Shown: positions 17,880-27,380, counted from the stretch's first letter. The stretch is 64,000 bases of DNA from Paraburkholderia gardini (GCF_907164575.1 NZ_CAJQYY010000001.1:62001-126000); one strand, 5' to 3'. The notes: generated from the sequence alone by a model not told the origin. Numbers and translations are program-made.

Positions 17880-20800
17880 ATGCTGACGAGCAATCTCTTC
17901 CTGTTATCGATCGGCGTTCTGACGCTGGTCGTCTGCATCGTGCTGGGCGCGGTGCTTTACTTCGCCGCGCATGGCGCGCGAACCAAACCGGAGGGCGAAC
18001 GCAAGATCGTGCGCCTGCGATCGGATTCGCTGCGCACGGCGTTCCGTCAGGCAGTCGAACTGATCGAGGGCAATATCGCGTCGCGCGCCGAGCGCTACAA
18101 CGTGCCGTGGATCATGGTGCTCAACGAAGACGACGAGCGGCAGCCGCTGCCGATCGCGCAATCCGGCGTGGCGAGCGCGCTGGGTTCCGATGCGGCCAAC
18201 GCGGCGTCGACGCAGGGCATCGCGTGGAACTTCTTTGATCGCGGCGTGGTGATCGACATCAAGGCCGCGTGGCTGGGATCGCCCGACGACGACGGCGACG
18301 AAAAACCGTGGGATGAGTTCCTCGGTCTCTGCCGCAACTATCGTCCGCAACGGCCGTTCGACAGCGTCGTCGTGACCGTGCCGGCGGATATGCTGCTGGC
18401 CGGCGATACCGATGCGCAGCTCGAACTGGTGCGGCGCGCGAAGCTCGCGCACCGCCGGCTGTGGCTCGCGCAAAACCGCTTTGCGGTCCGCTTCGCGGTG
18501 TACGTCGTGGTGACCGGCTGTGAAGCGTTGCCCGGTTTCGCGGCGTTCGCGCGGGCGCTGCCCGAGTCGATGCGCTCCAGCATGCTCGGCTGGTCGTCGC
18601 CATACGATCTGTCCACCACGTATCAGCCGGACTGGATCGACACCGCGATGGCCTGCATGACGGGCGCGGTATCGGATGCGACCGCCGAACTGTTCGCGCT
18701 CGCACCGGGCGATCAGGATGCACGCCAGTTTCTGATGCTGCCGTCGCGCATCGAAGGCTTGCGCGCGCAGCTGCAACGGTATGTGGAAGAACTGCTGCGT
18801 CCGAGCGCGTATCACGAGCCGTTCTTCTTTCGCGGTATCTATCTCACCGGTGACAGCAGCGAAATCGCGCAGGGCGGGGCCACGGTTCCGGGCGGGGCAG
18901 CCGGTGTCGTCCAAGGTCCCGGCGCTGGCCTCGTGCCTTATGGCGACGACAGCGGCGCACAGGATCCGCAGAGCCGCGATGCCGTGGTTCTGTACGGCGA
19001 GCGCGCGGATCACGCCGAACCGCGATTCAGGGCAGACGGCGAGCGTGACGCGGCGGGCGACATCCTCGACGAGTTGATGCTTCAGCCGGCGTTTCTGCGC
19101 GATCTGTTCGAAAAGAAGATTTTCGCTGAATATGGGCTCACCCGGCCGTCGCGTTCGCAACATCTGTCGCGTCCGATGGTGCATCGGGCCTTGCGCTGGG
19201 GCGGTATCGTGCTGCTCGGCGGCTGGGGCATCGGCCTGATCGCGGCGACCTGGCAGTTGAACCACCGTAACGCGGAACTGGTGACGGCACTGGACGAGCT
19301 GCACACTGTCGGGCAGCAGCGCGCGATGGCCGCGCAGCACGCGCAGGACCTGTCGCCCGACTGGTACCGGCGCGAAGCGCTCTCGCTGATTGCGATGAAC
19401 CAGCGGCTCGCGGCCGAGACGTCGTCGTCCTTCTTCATGCCAGGTTCGTGGAGCATGTTCGACGATCTCGACCTTCGCGTTCGGGACCGCTTCGAGCATG
19501 CGTTCGGCGACGTCGCCGTCACGGCGATCCAGCGTGAACTGCTGGCGCGCGTCAGCCAGCTCACGGGCGTCGGTCGCGACCCGTCCACCGGACAGCTGAT
19601 CACCGGGGACGACTGCGCCGCGCCGGACGGCATGGACGCCGTTCAGCGATCGGCAGGCAGTCTTTCCGTCGACGATCTGCCCGACTTGCGGGCCATGCAG
19701 CGATACGTCGGCTCGCTCGATCAGCTCGACGCGGCATTGCGGGCGCTGCAAAGGCTGCAACGTCCCGACCCGCGCAATGCCGATGCACTGCGGCTCGTCG
19801 TGCGCTATACGCTCGGCGCGGAACTGCAGGGCAACGTGTCGGGCAGCCTGCCGTTCTTCTATCGCGATTCCGATGGCGGCCGGGCCTACGCGGGCGACGC
19901 CGCCACCTCGGCCGGTGTCGGGCTGGCGATCCTGCAACCGCCGTTGCGCTGCACGTTCGAGAAGGGCATGCAACGACTCGACGACCGGCTCTTCAAGAAC
20001 AATGCGCTGCTCGTCGCGGAGCGCGCGGTGACGGACCATCTCGGCAACCTGTCGCTCGCCGATACGGCTGGCGGCGATTTTGGCCAGATCACGGCGGATT
20101 ACCGTTCCATCGTCGCGGGGATCAATGCGCAGCAGGATCTGCTCGCCTCCGGCAAGGGCGCATGGATGCGGCGCGAGCAGTTCTCGCCAGGTCCGGTCTA
20201 CGAGCGCACGTTCGCACAGGCTGCGCAGAACCGCCTGATCGGCGCCGATATCGTCGCGCAGGATCGAGAGCGCTCGGCGACAGCGTTCCAGGTGTTCAGA
20301 AGCGAGCTGGCGCAGCGCTTCGGCGGACCGGATAGCGGAGTGGTGTGGCTCGACAAGGATGGCCGCTACGCGCTCGCACCCGGCCGCGTTGCACTTCGCG
20401 ACGGTTTGACGGCACTCCTGAACCAGCCGTTCATGGCCGCGCCGCGCGATCTCGCATTGCCGCTCCTGCCTGATGGTTCGATGATCGTGTGGGACCGCGC
20501 GCAACTCGACAAGGCGCTGACGCTCGGCGACATGCGCAAGCGCTTCCTCGCGGAGGGGCTCACCGGTTTGCCGGCATCCGCACAGCCGGCGATCGGGCAG
20601 GCGCTCGATACGCAGTTCGCGCGCCTCGCGACCGACGCCATCGCTGCCGCGGCGACCGTTACGCCCGTGCAGGGCGATCCGGACAGCGCGAGTTTCGACG
20701 CGGCCAATGCGCGGCTCGTCAAGATCAAGGCGATGCTGGCCGAGATGGGCGCGAACGCGCGCATCGAGGATCTGGACACGCTCGTCTCGCACGACGCGCT

Positions 20801-22088
20801 CGCGCATCTGCGCGCGGTCGACGATGCGTTGACGCAATCCGAGCTCTACGCAACGCGGCCAGCGGTGTACGACAGCGTGCGGCCGGCGCATTCGCTGGTG
20901 CTTGCCGCCTTCGGCGTGCCCGATGTAGCGGGACTCGCGCCGTACCTCGCGCAGCAGTCGGCACGCGCGCTGGCGCTCGGTCATGAAGCATCGCTTTATC
21001 TGGCCGCGCTCGACGCAACCGATCTCGCGACACCGCTTGCCCAGCGCTGGCAGGCCATCAATCGCGATCTGGAGCGTTACCAGCTGAAAAATCCCAACAG
21101 CAGCCTGCTGGGTCTCGAGCAGTTCGTGCAGACGGTCGCGGCGGAGCCGGGCGCCGGCGGTTGCATGGAGAAGTTCGTCGCGCGCCCTTCCGCGAGCGGC
21201 GGCGACGACTACTTCGCGCAGCGGCATGCGCAGCTCTACGACAAACTGCTGGCCACCTGCAGCCGGGGCTACACGTTCGACCTGCGGCAACAATGGGGCG
21301 ATTTTTCGACGGCGTTCAACCAGACCGTCGCCGGGCGGCAACCGTTCGGCGGCGCGATACCCGCCCGCGCGGACGGCTCCGCCAGTGCCGACTTCGGCGA
21401 ACTCGGCGGCGTGCTGAAACGCTATCAGCGGATCTCGACGACGTTCGCCGAGGCGCGCGGTACGACAGGCGCGCGGAGCAACGTTGCGGGGGTGCCGGTG
21501 CGTCAGTTCGTCGATAACTTCAACCAGGTGAAGACGCTGCTCGCGCCGCTCTATCCGTCGGACAGCGGAGCGCCGACCGGCTATGACGTCGGTGTCGAGT
21601 TCCGTGCGAGCCGCGACGGCGAAATTGCCGGCAACCAGGTGATCGACTGGACGGTGACGTTCGGCGCTCAAAGCGTGTCGTTGCGCGATGCGCCGCATCC
21701 GCTGCATTGGGACTACGGCACGCCGGTGGTGCTGACGCTGCGCTTCGCCAAGGACTCGCCGCTGATCGCGCTCAACGATGCGAAGCAGCACGCGCTGTCG
21801 ACCGATGGCCGCACGCTGACGTGGCAGTTCGACGACCCGTGGGCACTGATCACGGCGATCGCACGCCAGCGCGTGGCGGATTCGAGCCTGCGCGCGGACG
21901 CCGCATCGCAGTTGCTGCAGCTCGAATTTCCGCTTGGCACGGCCAGTCCCACCGATGCGCCGATGCTGCCGAAAGCTTCGCGGGGACGCGTTTTTCTGCG
22001 CCTCACGCTGATGCCCGCCGGTCGCAAGACGCCACTGCCGTGGCCGCGCAGTTTTCCGACACGAGCGCCCGAATGGAGTGCCCTATGA
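17880..22088 (+). CDS. tssM: T6SS inner-membrane protein TssM (IcmF family), atypical nucleotide site
   Basis: TssM, 1402 residues, spans the inner membrane and periplasm and contacts TssJ. An N-terminal membrane helix lies at about 5-29, a second at about 440-461 (GGIVLLGGWGIGLIAATW), and the rest is the large periplasmic IcmF domain with a PFGGAI and DYGTPVVLTLRF-type C-terminal domain. The cytoplasmic domain lacks a Walker A loop: where GPPGSGKT is expected after VPWIMVL the sequence reads NEDDERQP (about 82-89). Only one hydrophobic segment precedes the cytoplasmic domain instead of the common two. The stop overlaps the tssA start (ATGA). A long frame on the opposite strand is a coding shadow. 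Confidence 0.93.
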   Translation: MLTSNLFLLSIGVLTLVVCIVLGAVLYFAAHGARTKPEGERKIVRLRSDSLRTAFRQAVELIEGNIASRAERYNVPWIMVLNEDDERQPLPIAQSGVASALGSDAANAASTQGIAWNFFDRGVVIDIKAAWLGSPDDDGDEKPWDEFLGLCRNYRPQRPFDSVVVTVPADMLLAGDTDAQLELVRRAKLAHRRLWLAQNRFAVRFAVYVVVTGCEALPGFAAFARALPESMRSSMLGWSSPYDLSTTYQPDWIDTAMACMTGAVSDATAELFALAPGDQDARQFLMLPSRIEGLRAQLQRYVEELLRPSAYHEPFFFRGIYLTGDSSEIAQGGATVPGGAAGVVQGPGAGLVPYGDDSGAQDPQSRDAVVLYGERADHAEPRFRADGERDAAGDILDELMLQPAFLRDLFEKKIFAEYGLTRPSRSQHLSRPMVHRALRWGGIVLLGGWGIGLIAATWQLNHRNAELVTALDELHTVGQQRAMAAQHAQDLSPDWYRREALSLIAMNQRLAAETSSSFFMPGSWSMFDDLDLRVRDRFEHAFGDVAVTAIQRELLARVSQLTGVGRDPSTGQLITGDDCAAPDGMDAVQRSAGSLSVDDLPDLRAMQRYVGSLDQLDAALRALQRLQRPDPRNADALRLVVRYTLGAELQGNVSGSLPFFYRDSDGGRAYAGDAATSAGVGLAILQPPLRCTFEKGMQRLDDRLFKNNALLVAERAVTDHLGNLSLADTAGGDFGQITADYRSIVAGINAQQDLLASGKGAWMRREQFSPGPVYERTFAQAAQNRLIGADIVAQDRERSATAFQVFRSELAQRFGGPDSGVVWLDKDGRYALAPGRVALRDGLTALLNQPFMAAPRDLALPLLPDGSMIVWDRAQLDKALTLGDMRKRFLAEGLTGLPASAQPAIGQALDTQFARLATDAIAAAATVTPVQGDPDSASFDAANARLVKIKAMLAEMGANARIEDLDTLVSHDALAHLRAVDDALTQSELYATRPAVYDSVRPAHSLVLAAFGVPDVAGLAPYLAQQSARALALGHEASLYLAALDATDLATPLAQRWQAINRDLERYQLKNPNSSLLGLEQFVQTVAAEPGAGGCMEKFVARPSASGGDDYFAQRHAQLYDKLLATCSRGYTFDLRQQWGDFSTAFNQTVAGRQPFGGAIPARADGSASADFGELGGVLKRYQRISTTFAEARGTTGARSNVAGVPVRQFVDNFNQVKTLLAPLYPSDSGAPTGYDVGVEFRASRDGEIAGNQVIDWTVTFGAQSVSLRDAPHPLHWDYGTPVVLTLRFAKDSPLIALNDAKQHALSTDGRTLTWQFDDPWALITAIARQRVADSSLRADAASQLLQLEFPLGTASPTDAPMLPKASRGRVFLRLTLMPAGRKTPLPWPRSFPTRAPEWSAL

Positions 22089-23215
22089 ACGCGATTCCCA
22101 CGATGGACCTGGGTGAGACCTCGCCGGTCGATCTCGATGCGCTGCTGGAACCGTTGCCCGGTGATGACCCTGGCGGCGTCGCCTTGCGCTACGACCCGCT
22201 GTATCAGTCGATCCGCACGGCGCGCGAGGAAGACGACCACACACTGCCGATGGGCGACTGGGAACGGCCGCTCGTCAAGGCCGACTGGAAGCGCGTCGCG
22301 TTGCTGTGCAGCGACGCGCTGCAGCACCGCAGCAAGGACTTTCAGCTGGCCGCGTGGCTGTGCGAAGCATGGACGTACCTGCATGGCATCGACGGCTTTC
22401 TCGCCGGCACGCGGTTGCTGGCGGCGTTCGCGCAGCACTATTGGGACAGCGCGCATCCGCGTATCGAGGATGGCGATACGGAGCCGCGCTGCGCGCCGTT
22501 CGCATGGGCAAACGAGGTGTTTCCCCAGGTGCTGACATTGCATGTGCCGTTGCTCGTGATCGACGCGAACGAGCCTGAGACGATCAGTCTCGATCGCTGG
22601 GAGCGCAGCGCGATTGCATCCGCGTCCGCGGAGGACGATGAGGGCGCCGCCGTTCTCACGCGTGATCTGATCGTCAGTGCAGCGGCGCAGCGGCCGGCGC
22701 GCGCGGCGCTGATCCATATGTACCGGCAACTGGACGAGGCGAGCGGGCAGTGGGCCGCGCTGGTGGCACAGGTCGATGTGCTGTTCGGTGACGAAGCGCC
22801 AAGCCTTGGGCGGGTGTCGACGGCGCTTGAACGCCTGCGGCGTGCGGTGACCGTTTTGCTTGGACCGCAGGGGGTGCAAGGTATGCACGAGTCAGATGAT
22901 GCGCCGGCATCGCAGGTTGCCACTGCCTTAGTGCCGTTATCCGGTGCAGACGCACCGGTTGCCGTGCCGGGTTCGCCGGTTGCGAGTGCAAGGACGGCTG
23001 CTGCTGGCACAACGATCGCAAGCCGCGATCACGCTTACCAGATGCTGGCGACGATCGCCGACTATCTGGCGCTGCAGGAACCGCATAGCCCGACGCCTTA
23101 TCTGCTCAGGCGTGCCGTGGTGTGGGGGCGCATGCCGCTCCCGGAACTGATGCGCGAAGTGGCGCGCGAAGAGGGCGGCCTTGGGCGCTACCTGTCGATG
23201 CTCGGACTCGATTAA
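22085..23215 (+). CDS. tssA: T6SS cap/priming protein TssA
   Basis: TssA (ImpA family), 376 residues. The N-terminal ImpA domain is clear: LLEPLPGDDPGGVALRYDPLYQ, then the GDWERPLVKADWKRVALLCSDAL region (motif W-K-R-V), LAAWLCEAW, and YWDSAHPRIEDGD. The C-terminal part has the short YLLRRAVVWGRMPLPELMREV segment typical of the type that ends in a VasJ-like region. TssA proteins coordinate baseplate and sheath assembly. ATG 22085 overlaps the tssM stop by 4 bases. The gene is followed after 14 bases by a probable effector gene. Confidence 0.92.
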   Translation: MNAIPTMDLGETSPVDLDALLEPLPGDDPGGVALRYDPLYQSIRTAREEDDHTLPMGDWERPLVKADWKRVALLCSDALQHRSKDFQLAAWLCEAWTYLHGIDGFLAGTRLLAAFAQHYWDSAHPRIEDGDTEPRCAPFAWANEVFPQVLTLHVPLLVIDANEPETISLDRWERSAIASASAEDDEGAAVLTRDLIVSAAAQRPARAALIHMYRQLDEASGQWAALVAQVDVLFGDEAPSLGRVSTALERLRRAVTVLLGPQGVQGMHESDDAPASQVATALVPLSGADAPVAVPGSPVASARTAAAGTTIASRDHAYQMLATIADYLALQEPHSPTPYLLRRAVVWGRMPLPELMREVAREEGGLGRYLSMLGLD

Positions 23216-23229
23216 CGGAGATCCAGAAA

Positions 23230-24411
23230 ATGCTGAACACGCAATACCCGACCTTTAAAACCGCAACGGCCAAAAATTTTGCCAGGTTCAAGGCGCGTGG
23301 CAACAATATCCGGGCGGTGGATACCGCATTGAAGGCGTACTGGGACGAAATGAACGGTGCGGCCGATGCAACGCGCGAAATCGCGTGCCTCAACGAGATC
23401 GTTCTCGCGTGCAAGGACTGGCTCAAGCTGAAACAGGGCAAGTCGGAGTTCCGCACGACGACCTTTACCCGCACGGAAGAAGTCAGAACGCTGTTCATCG
23501 CGCGCAGGACCGCGATCACCAATCTGGGTACCGAGGCGCTGCGCGAACTCTACACGCGCCTGCAGGCACTCGGCATTCTGACGGCAGATTTGCGCGGGCG
23601 GATTCATTTCGACTCGCACAAACTGGCCGTGCTTGGGTCCGGCGCGATGGTGGGCGCACGCGCGAATAACGTCAAGGCGTTGCAGCCGATGGGCGCCGAT
23701 TATCAGAACGAGCGCACGTCTTATCTGATGTCGGGTAAAACGCAGGCGATCTCCGGCAGCGGTGTGCACGCCACTCATACCTACGTCAGCAGGGGAATCG
23801 CCACCAACCAGGACATCGGCCTTCCACGAGACCCCGGCGCGCGTCAGGCGATACAGGCGGCTGCCGCGAAGAACGTGCACAACCTGACGATGGAAGACTT
23901 CCAGATTCTCGACCAGATTGGCCGGCAAAATATGACGTCCGGCGACGTGAACTATCTGAACAAGTCGGAGCGTTTGCGATACATCGCGATCGTCGGTGCT
24001 GACGGGAAGCTGCATGACTGCAACGACCAGAGGATCACGACGCAAGACAGGGACGTGACGGCGTATGCGATGGATAACTACGGAACGCTCTATGCCAAGG
24101 ATGCCGATCCGCTTGGCGGTGCGATGTTTTTCAACCATTCATCGTTCAATGCCGGCAAGGACGTGATTTCGGCGGGCATCGTCACCATCAAGGACGGTGC
24201 GCTGCGCACTATCGATAACAACAGCGGTCACTACAAGCCCACGCGCGACAACCTCCACAACTGTCTCGAAGTACTCTCGAGCGAAGGGCTGAACCTGCAG
24301 TGGACGATCGTCAATCTTTACGTGTGGGTCAACGGTGTCAAGCAGGAACATCGCTATTACGCCAGCGACTTCCTGAACGATCCGAATGGCAGGCCGTTCC
24401 GGATCACGTGA
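23230..24411 (+). CDS. Probable T6SS-linked effector with IQM-like C-terminal domain
   Basis: Protein of 393 residues, not assigned to a named family with certainty. Residues 25-115 are helical with a CKDWLKLKQGKSE stretch. Residues 250-356 resemble the C-terminal domain of plant IQM calmodulin-binding proteins: YAMDNYGTLYA at 279-289, FNHSSFNAGKDVISAG at 301-316, DGALRTIDNNSGHYKPT at 322-338, then a helix NLHNCLEVLSSEGL. The HSSF and SGHYxP motifs are the key landmarks. No signal peptide or membrane segment is seen. It starts with GGAG 9 bases upstream, is the last gene of the T6SS cluster, and looks less GC-rich than its neighbours. An effector role is inferred; no separate immunity gene is evident. 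Confidence 0.65.
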   Translation: MLNTQYPTFKTATAKNFARFKARGNNIRAVDTALKAYWDEMNGAADATREIACLNEIVLACKDWLKLKQGKSEFRTTTFTRTEEVRTLFIARRTAITNLGTEALRELYTRLQALGILTADLRGRIHFDSHKLAVLGSGAMVGARANNVKALQPMGADYQNERTSYLMSGKTQAISGSGVHATHTYVSRGIATNQDIGLPRDPGARQAIQAAAAKNVHNLTMEDFQILDQIGRQNMTSGDVNYLNKSERLRYIAIVGADGKLHDCNDQRITTQDRDVTAYAMDNYGTLYAKDADPLGGAMFFNHSSFNAGKDVISAGIVTIKDGALRTIDNNSGHYKPTRDNLHNCLEVLSSEGLNLQWTIVNLYVWVNGVKQEHRYYASDFLNDPNGRPFRIT

Positions 24412-24512
24412 TGTGAGGCGGGCGGCGTGGGGGTGTTCGTTCCAGCACGTTTGCCGACGGGTTGGGCCGGATCACGGCCACTGTATGCCGCAGTTCGAAC
24501 CCGTCTGGCCTG

Positions 24513-25274
24513 CTATCGCTTTACCGTTCTGGTACGCGCGGACTTTGGCCGCTTGACCTGTAGCTGGTACTGGAAGGCATCGCCGCGGAAATTCAGATAT
24601 TCAAAAAGGACCGGTGCGTCGGCACTATCGAATACGTGCCGCTCGATGCACAGCACAGGGCTCCCCACGGGGACGGCGAGCGCGTCAGCAACGGCGTCGC
24701 TCGCCGGGATCGAACGGATCGCGACATTCGCGTAGCCGATCCGGATACCGCAGTCCTGTTCAATCACATGAAATATATCGCGTGTGGCGAGCTCGGCGTT
24801 CGCCAGTCGCCTGCCGAGCGCTTCGTCGAGATACGTGCGCTCGAATGAGACCGCGGCGCCGTCGAGCAGTCGCACGCGCGTGATTTCCGCCACACGCTCG
24901 CCTGCGTTCAGCCGCAACCGTGCGCCGAGTTCCTTGCCGGCTTTCAGATAGCGCACGCCATCGAGCCGGTTTGCCACGTGATGTCCCATCGGGATCATCG
25001 CTTCCGAGAAACTGTGCAGTGCGCTGATGTTCTGCGAGGCGCGCGGCGCCGACACGAAGGTGCCCTGACCATGCACCTTGTACACGAAGCCGTCGCGCCG
25101 CAACTGCTCCAGTGCCTGGCGGATCGTGATCCGGCTTGCGCCAAACGATTCACACAGCACCTGCTCGGTGGGCAGCCGGGCACCGGGCGGATAGGTGCCG
25201 TCGAGAATGCGCGCGTGGAGTGTTTCCCTGATACGTCCATACAGCGGGGCGGACGAGGTCGCGGTTTTGCTCAT
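24513..25274 (-). CDS. GntR-family (HutC subfamily) transcriptional regulator
   Basis: Regulator of 253 residues. It has an N-terminal winged helix-turn-helix (about 10-78: LYGRIRETLHARILDGTYPPGARLP, SFGASRITIRQALEQLRRDGFV, GQGTFV; each a family hallmark) and a C-terminal UTRA effector domain (about 95-240). It is transcribed away from a taurine/sulfonate-type ABC operon and shares a 312-base intergenic region with it. That region holds a 20-bp palindrome near a -10-like box. It is therefore the likely local repressor, sensing the transported compound or a metabolite. Family call is secure; target and ligand are inferred. Confidence 0.92.
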   Translation of the reverse strand: MSKTATSSAPLYGRIRETLHARILDGTYPPGARLPTEQVLCESFGASRITIRQALEQLRRDGFVYKVHGQGTFVSAPRASQNISALHSFSEAMIPMGHHVANRLDGVRYLKAGKELGARLRLNAGERVAEITRVRLLDGAAVSFERTYLDEALGRRLANAELATRDIFHVIEQDCGIRIGYANVAIRSIPASDAVADALAVPVGSPVLCIERHVFDSADAPVLFEYLNFRGDAFQYQLQVKRPKSARTRTVKR

Positions 25275-25586
25275 GTGTCGGGTTGTCGCAATAGCGGTGA
25301 AATGGATGCTTGAGCATCACGCCCGTCGCGCTCACGCGCAAACGCATGGCACTCGATGCCGGTGACGTGGAAGACCGCCCATATCCTCAAAGCTCTGGCC
25401 ACGATAAGCAAGTCATAAATCGTTGCTTTGCGCCGCCACCGTCCGTTCCTATACTCGTCGCATAGTGTCGTTGTTATAACAACGACGCAACGGGCGTGGG
25501 CTGTTTTCACGGACGTCGGCTCCGGCCGCGACAGCCTGCGGTGCGTCGCGGCTCGCGTCATCCATTCAATCTTCGGGGGATTTTCA
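25275..25586. promoter_or_regulatory. Divergent control region between the GntR gene and the taurine-type ABC operon
   Basis: Intergenic stretch of 312 bases between divergent genes. A possible -10 box TATACT lies at 25450-25455 reading towards the transporter genes, with no good -35. It is followed at 25467-25486 by a perfect 20-bp palindrome. GGGGGA at 25575-25580 is the ribosome site for the first transporter gene. No convincing small gene was seen in the rest. Confidence 0.55.
25467..25486. promoter_or_regulatory. Perfect 20-bp palindrome, candidate GntR operator
   Basis: GTCGTTGTTATAACAACGAC reads the same on both strands. It starts 11 bases after a TATACT box, where a bound repressor would block transcription of the ABC operon. 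The neighbouring HutC-type regulator is the obvious candidate protein; that link is inferred. Confidence 0.65.
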
Positions 25587-26591
25587 ATGATTTTCAGGCA
25601 ACTGGCGCAAAGCGTCCTGGCCGGCGTGATGGGTTTGACGCTGGCCTCATCGGCGCTGGCGGCGGGTTCTACCGTGACCATCGGCTATGAGACCGATATC
25701 GAACCGTCCAAGATCGCTCAGGCCGAAGGGCTGTATGAGAAAGCGAGCGGCTGGAAAATCAACTGGCGCAAGTTCAATAGCGGCGCCGATGTGGTCGCGG
25801 CGATGGCTTCGGGTGACGTGCAGGTCGGGTTTGTCGGCAGCACGCCGCTTGCCGCGGGCATCACGCGCGGCCTGCCGCTCGAGACGTTCTTCGTGGCCGC
25901 GGAGATCGGTTCTGCCGAGGCGCTCGTCGTGCGCGACGGCAGCCATATCGGAACGCCGCAGGATCTGATCGGCAAGAAGGTCGCCGTGCCTTTCGTGTCG
26001 ACCGCGCACTACAGCCTGCTGGCTGCGCTGAAGCACTGGCATATTCCCGCTGACCGCGTGACGATCCTCAACCTCGCGCCGCCGGAAATCGCGGCGGCGT
26101 GGCAGCGTGGCGATATCGATGCAGCGTATGTATGGGAGCCGGCGCTCGGCAAGGTCGCGAAGACCGGCAAGGTACTGATTTCGTCCGCGGATGTCCGTCA
26201 GTGGGGTTCGCCGACATTCCTCGCGTGGGTTGCGCGCAAGGACTTCTCGCAGGCCCATCCCGACTTCCTCGTGACGTTCGCGAGGGTGACCGGCGCGGTC
26301 AATGCGCAATACCGGAAGGACGGCGCCACCTGGACGGCCAGTTCGCCGCAGGTCGCGGCGATCGCGCGCATCAGCGGCTCCGAGCCCGCGGACGTTCCGC
26401 CGCTGCTGCATGGGACGACTTATCCGTTGCTGGGCGAGCAGGCCGCGCCGTCGCTCCTCGGCGGAGGCACGGCCGCCGCGCTTGCCAGCATGTCGCAATT
26501 CCTGAAGGAACAGAAACGGCTCGACGACGTGCTGCCCGATTACCGGCCGACCGTGACGGCTTCGTTCGTGCAGCGCGCGATTGGCCAGTAG
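25587..26591 (+). CDS. Taurine/sulfonate-type ABC transporter periplasmic binding protein
   Basis: TauA/SsuA-like substrate-binding protein, 334 residues. It has a clean signal peptide (MIFRQLAQSVLAGVMGLTLA-SSALAAG) cut near residue 26, then VTIGYETDIEPSKIAQAEG, the DVVAAMASGDVQVGFVGSTPLAAGITRG segment (motif GDVQVGFVGSTP) and DIDAAYVWEPALGK, which are typical of taurine-binding TauA. ATG 25587 has GGGGGA 6 bases upstream; the open frame before it is leader DNA. It is followed by ATPase and permease genes with gaps or overlaps of about 10 bases or less. Substrate could be taurine or another small sulfonate; the symbol is withheld for that reason. Confidence 0.88.
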   Translation: MIFRQLAQSVLAGVMGLTLASSALAAGSTVTIGYETDIEPSKIAQAEGLYEKASGWKINWRKFNSGADVVAAMASGDVQVGFVGSTPLAAGITRGLPLETFFVAAEIGSAEALVVRDGSHIGTPQDLIGKKVAVPFVSTAHYSLLAALKHWHIPADRVTILNLAPPEIAAAWQRGDIDAAYVWEPALGKVAKTGKVLISSADVRQWGSPTFLAWVARKDFSQAHPDFLVTFARVTGAVNAQYRKDGATWTASSPQVAAIARISGSEPADVPPLLHGTTYPLLGEQAAPSLLGGGTAAALASMSQFLKEQKRLDDVLPDYRPTVTASFVQRAIGQ

Positions 26592-26600
26592 GGTCGGCAG

Positions 26601-27380
26601 ATGATCCGCATCGACTCCGTCGGCGTTGATTTCGACACCGGGCACGGCCGCCACACCGTTCTGTCCGGCATCGATCTCGAACTGCGGGACGGCAGCTTCA
26701 CGGTTGTGCTCGGCGCGTCCGGTTGCGGCAAGACGACCCTCCTGAATGTGATTGCCGGTTTCATCGCGCCGTCGAGAGGCCGGCTGACGATCGATGGCGC
26801 GCCGGTTATCGGACCCAGTGCGGATCGGGGCGTCGTATCCCAGGACGATGCGCTGCTGCCATGGCAGAACGTCGAGGAAAACATCGGCTTTGGGCTGACG
26901 CTCGCGGGCGTGCCGGCCGCCGTGCGCCGCGAGAAAGTCGCCGCGCTTCTGGATCTGACAGGCCTTGCCGGCTACGCGCACTATCCGCTCTGGAACATAT
27001 CCGGCGGCATGCGCCAGCGGGTGGGCCTCGCCCGCGCGCTCGCCGTCGATCCGCGCTATCTGCTGCTCGACGAGCCGCTCGGCGCGCTCGACGCGCTCAC
27101 GCGCGTGCGCATGCAGGAGTATCTGTTGCGGTTGTGGATGCAATACAGGAAGGGAATGCTGATGATCACCCACGACATTACCGAGGCGCTTTTCATGGCG
27201 ACGGATCTCGTATTGATGAGAGGGGAGCCGGGCCGTATCGACTCGGTCCGGCAACCCGGTTTCAACCAGCGCTTCGTCGATGGAGAGTCGTCGCGGGAGA
27301 TCAAGAACGATCCGGAATTCGTTCGTCTGCGCGACCAGATCGAAACCGGATTCTTTGCGGATGAGAAGGTACTGCCATGA
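26601..27380 (+). CDS. Taurine/sulfonate-type ABC transporter ATPase
   Basis: ABC ATPase, 259 residues, of the TauB/SsuB/NitT group. Walker A GASGCGKT is at 38-45, the Q-loop at VSQDDALLPW (79-88), the signature ISGGM at 133-137 and Walker B LLLDEP at 154-159, followed by an H-loop in MITHDITEALFMA. All motifs are intact. It starts 9 bases after the binding-protein gene and its end overlaps the permease gene by 4 bases. It energises uptake by the permease encoded next. Confidence 0.94.
   Translation: MIRIDSVGVDFDTGHGRHTVLSGIDLELRDGSFTVVLGASGCGKTTLLNVIAGFIAPSRGRLTIDGAPVIGPSADRGVVSQDDALLPWQNVEENIGFGLTLAGVPAAVRREKVAALLDLTGLAGYAHYPLWNISGGMRQRVGLARALAVDPRYLLLDEPLGALDALTRVRMQEYLLRLWMQYRKGMLMITHDITEALFMATDLVLMRGEPGRIDSVRQPGFNQRFVDGESSREIKNDPEFVRLRDQIETGFFADEKVLP

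Noticed and set aside
17904..21791. Open frame of about 1295 codons on the minus strand opposite tssM
   Set aside because: It is a shadow of tssM in GC-rich DNA: the translation is rich in Arg, His and Ala with no domain, and the + strand frame has clear IcmF features.
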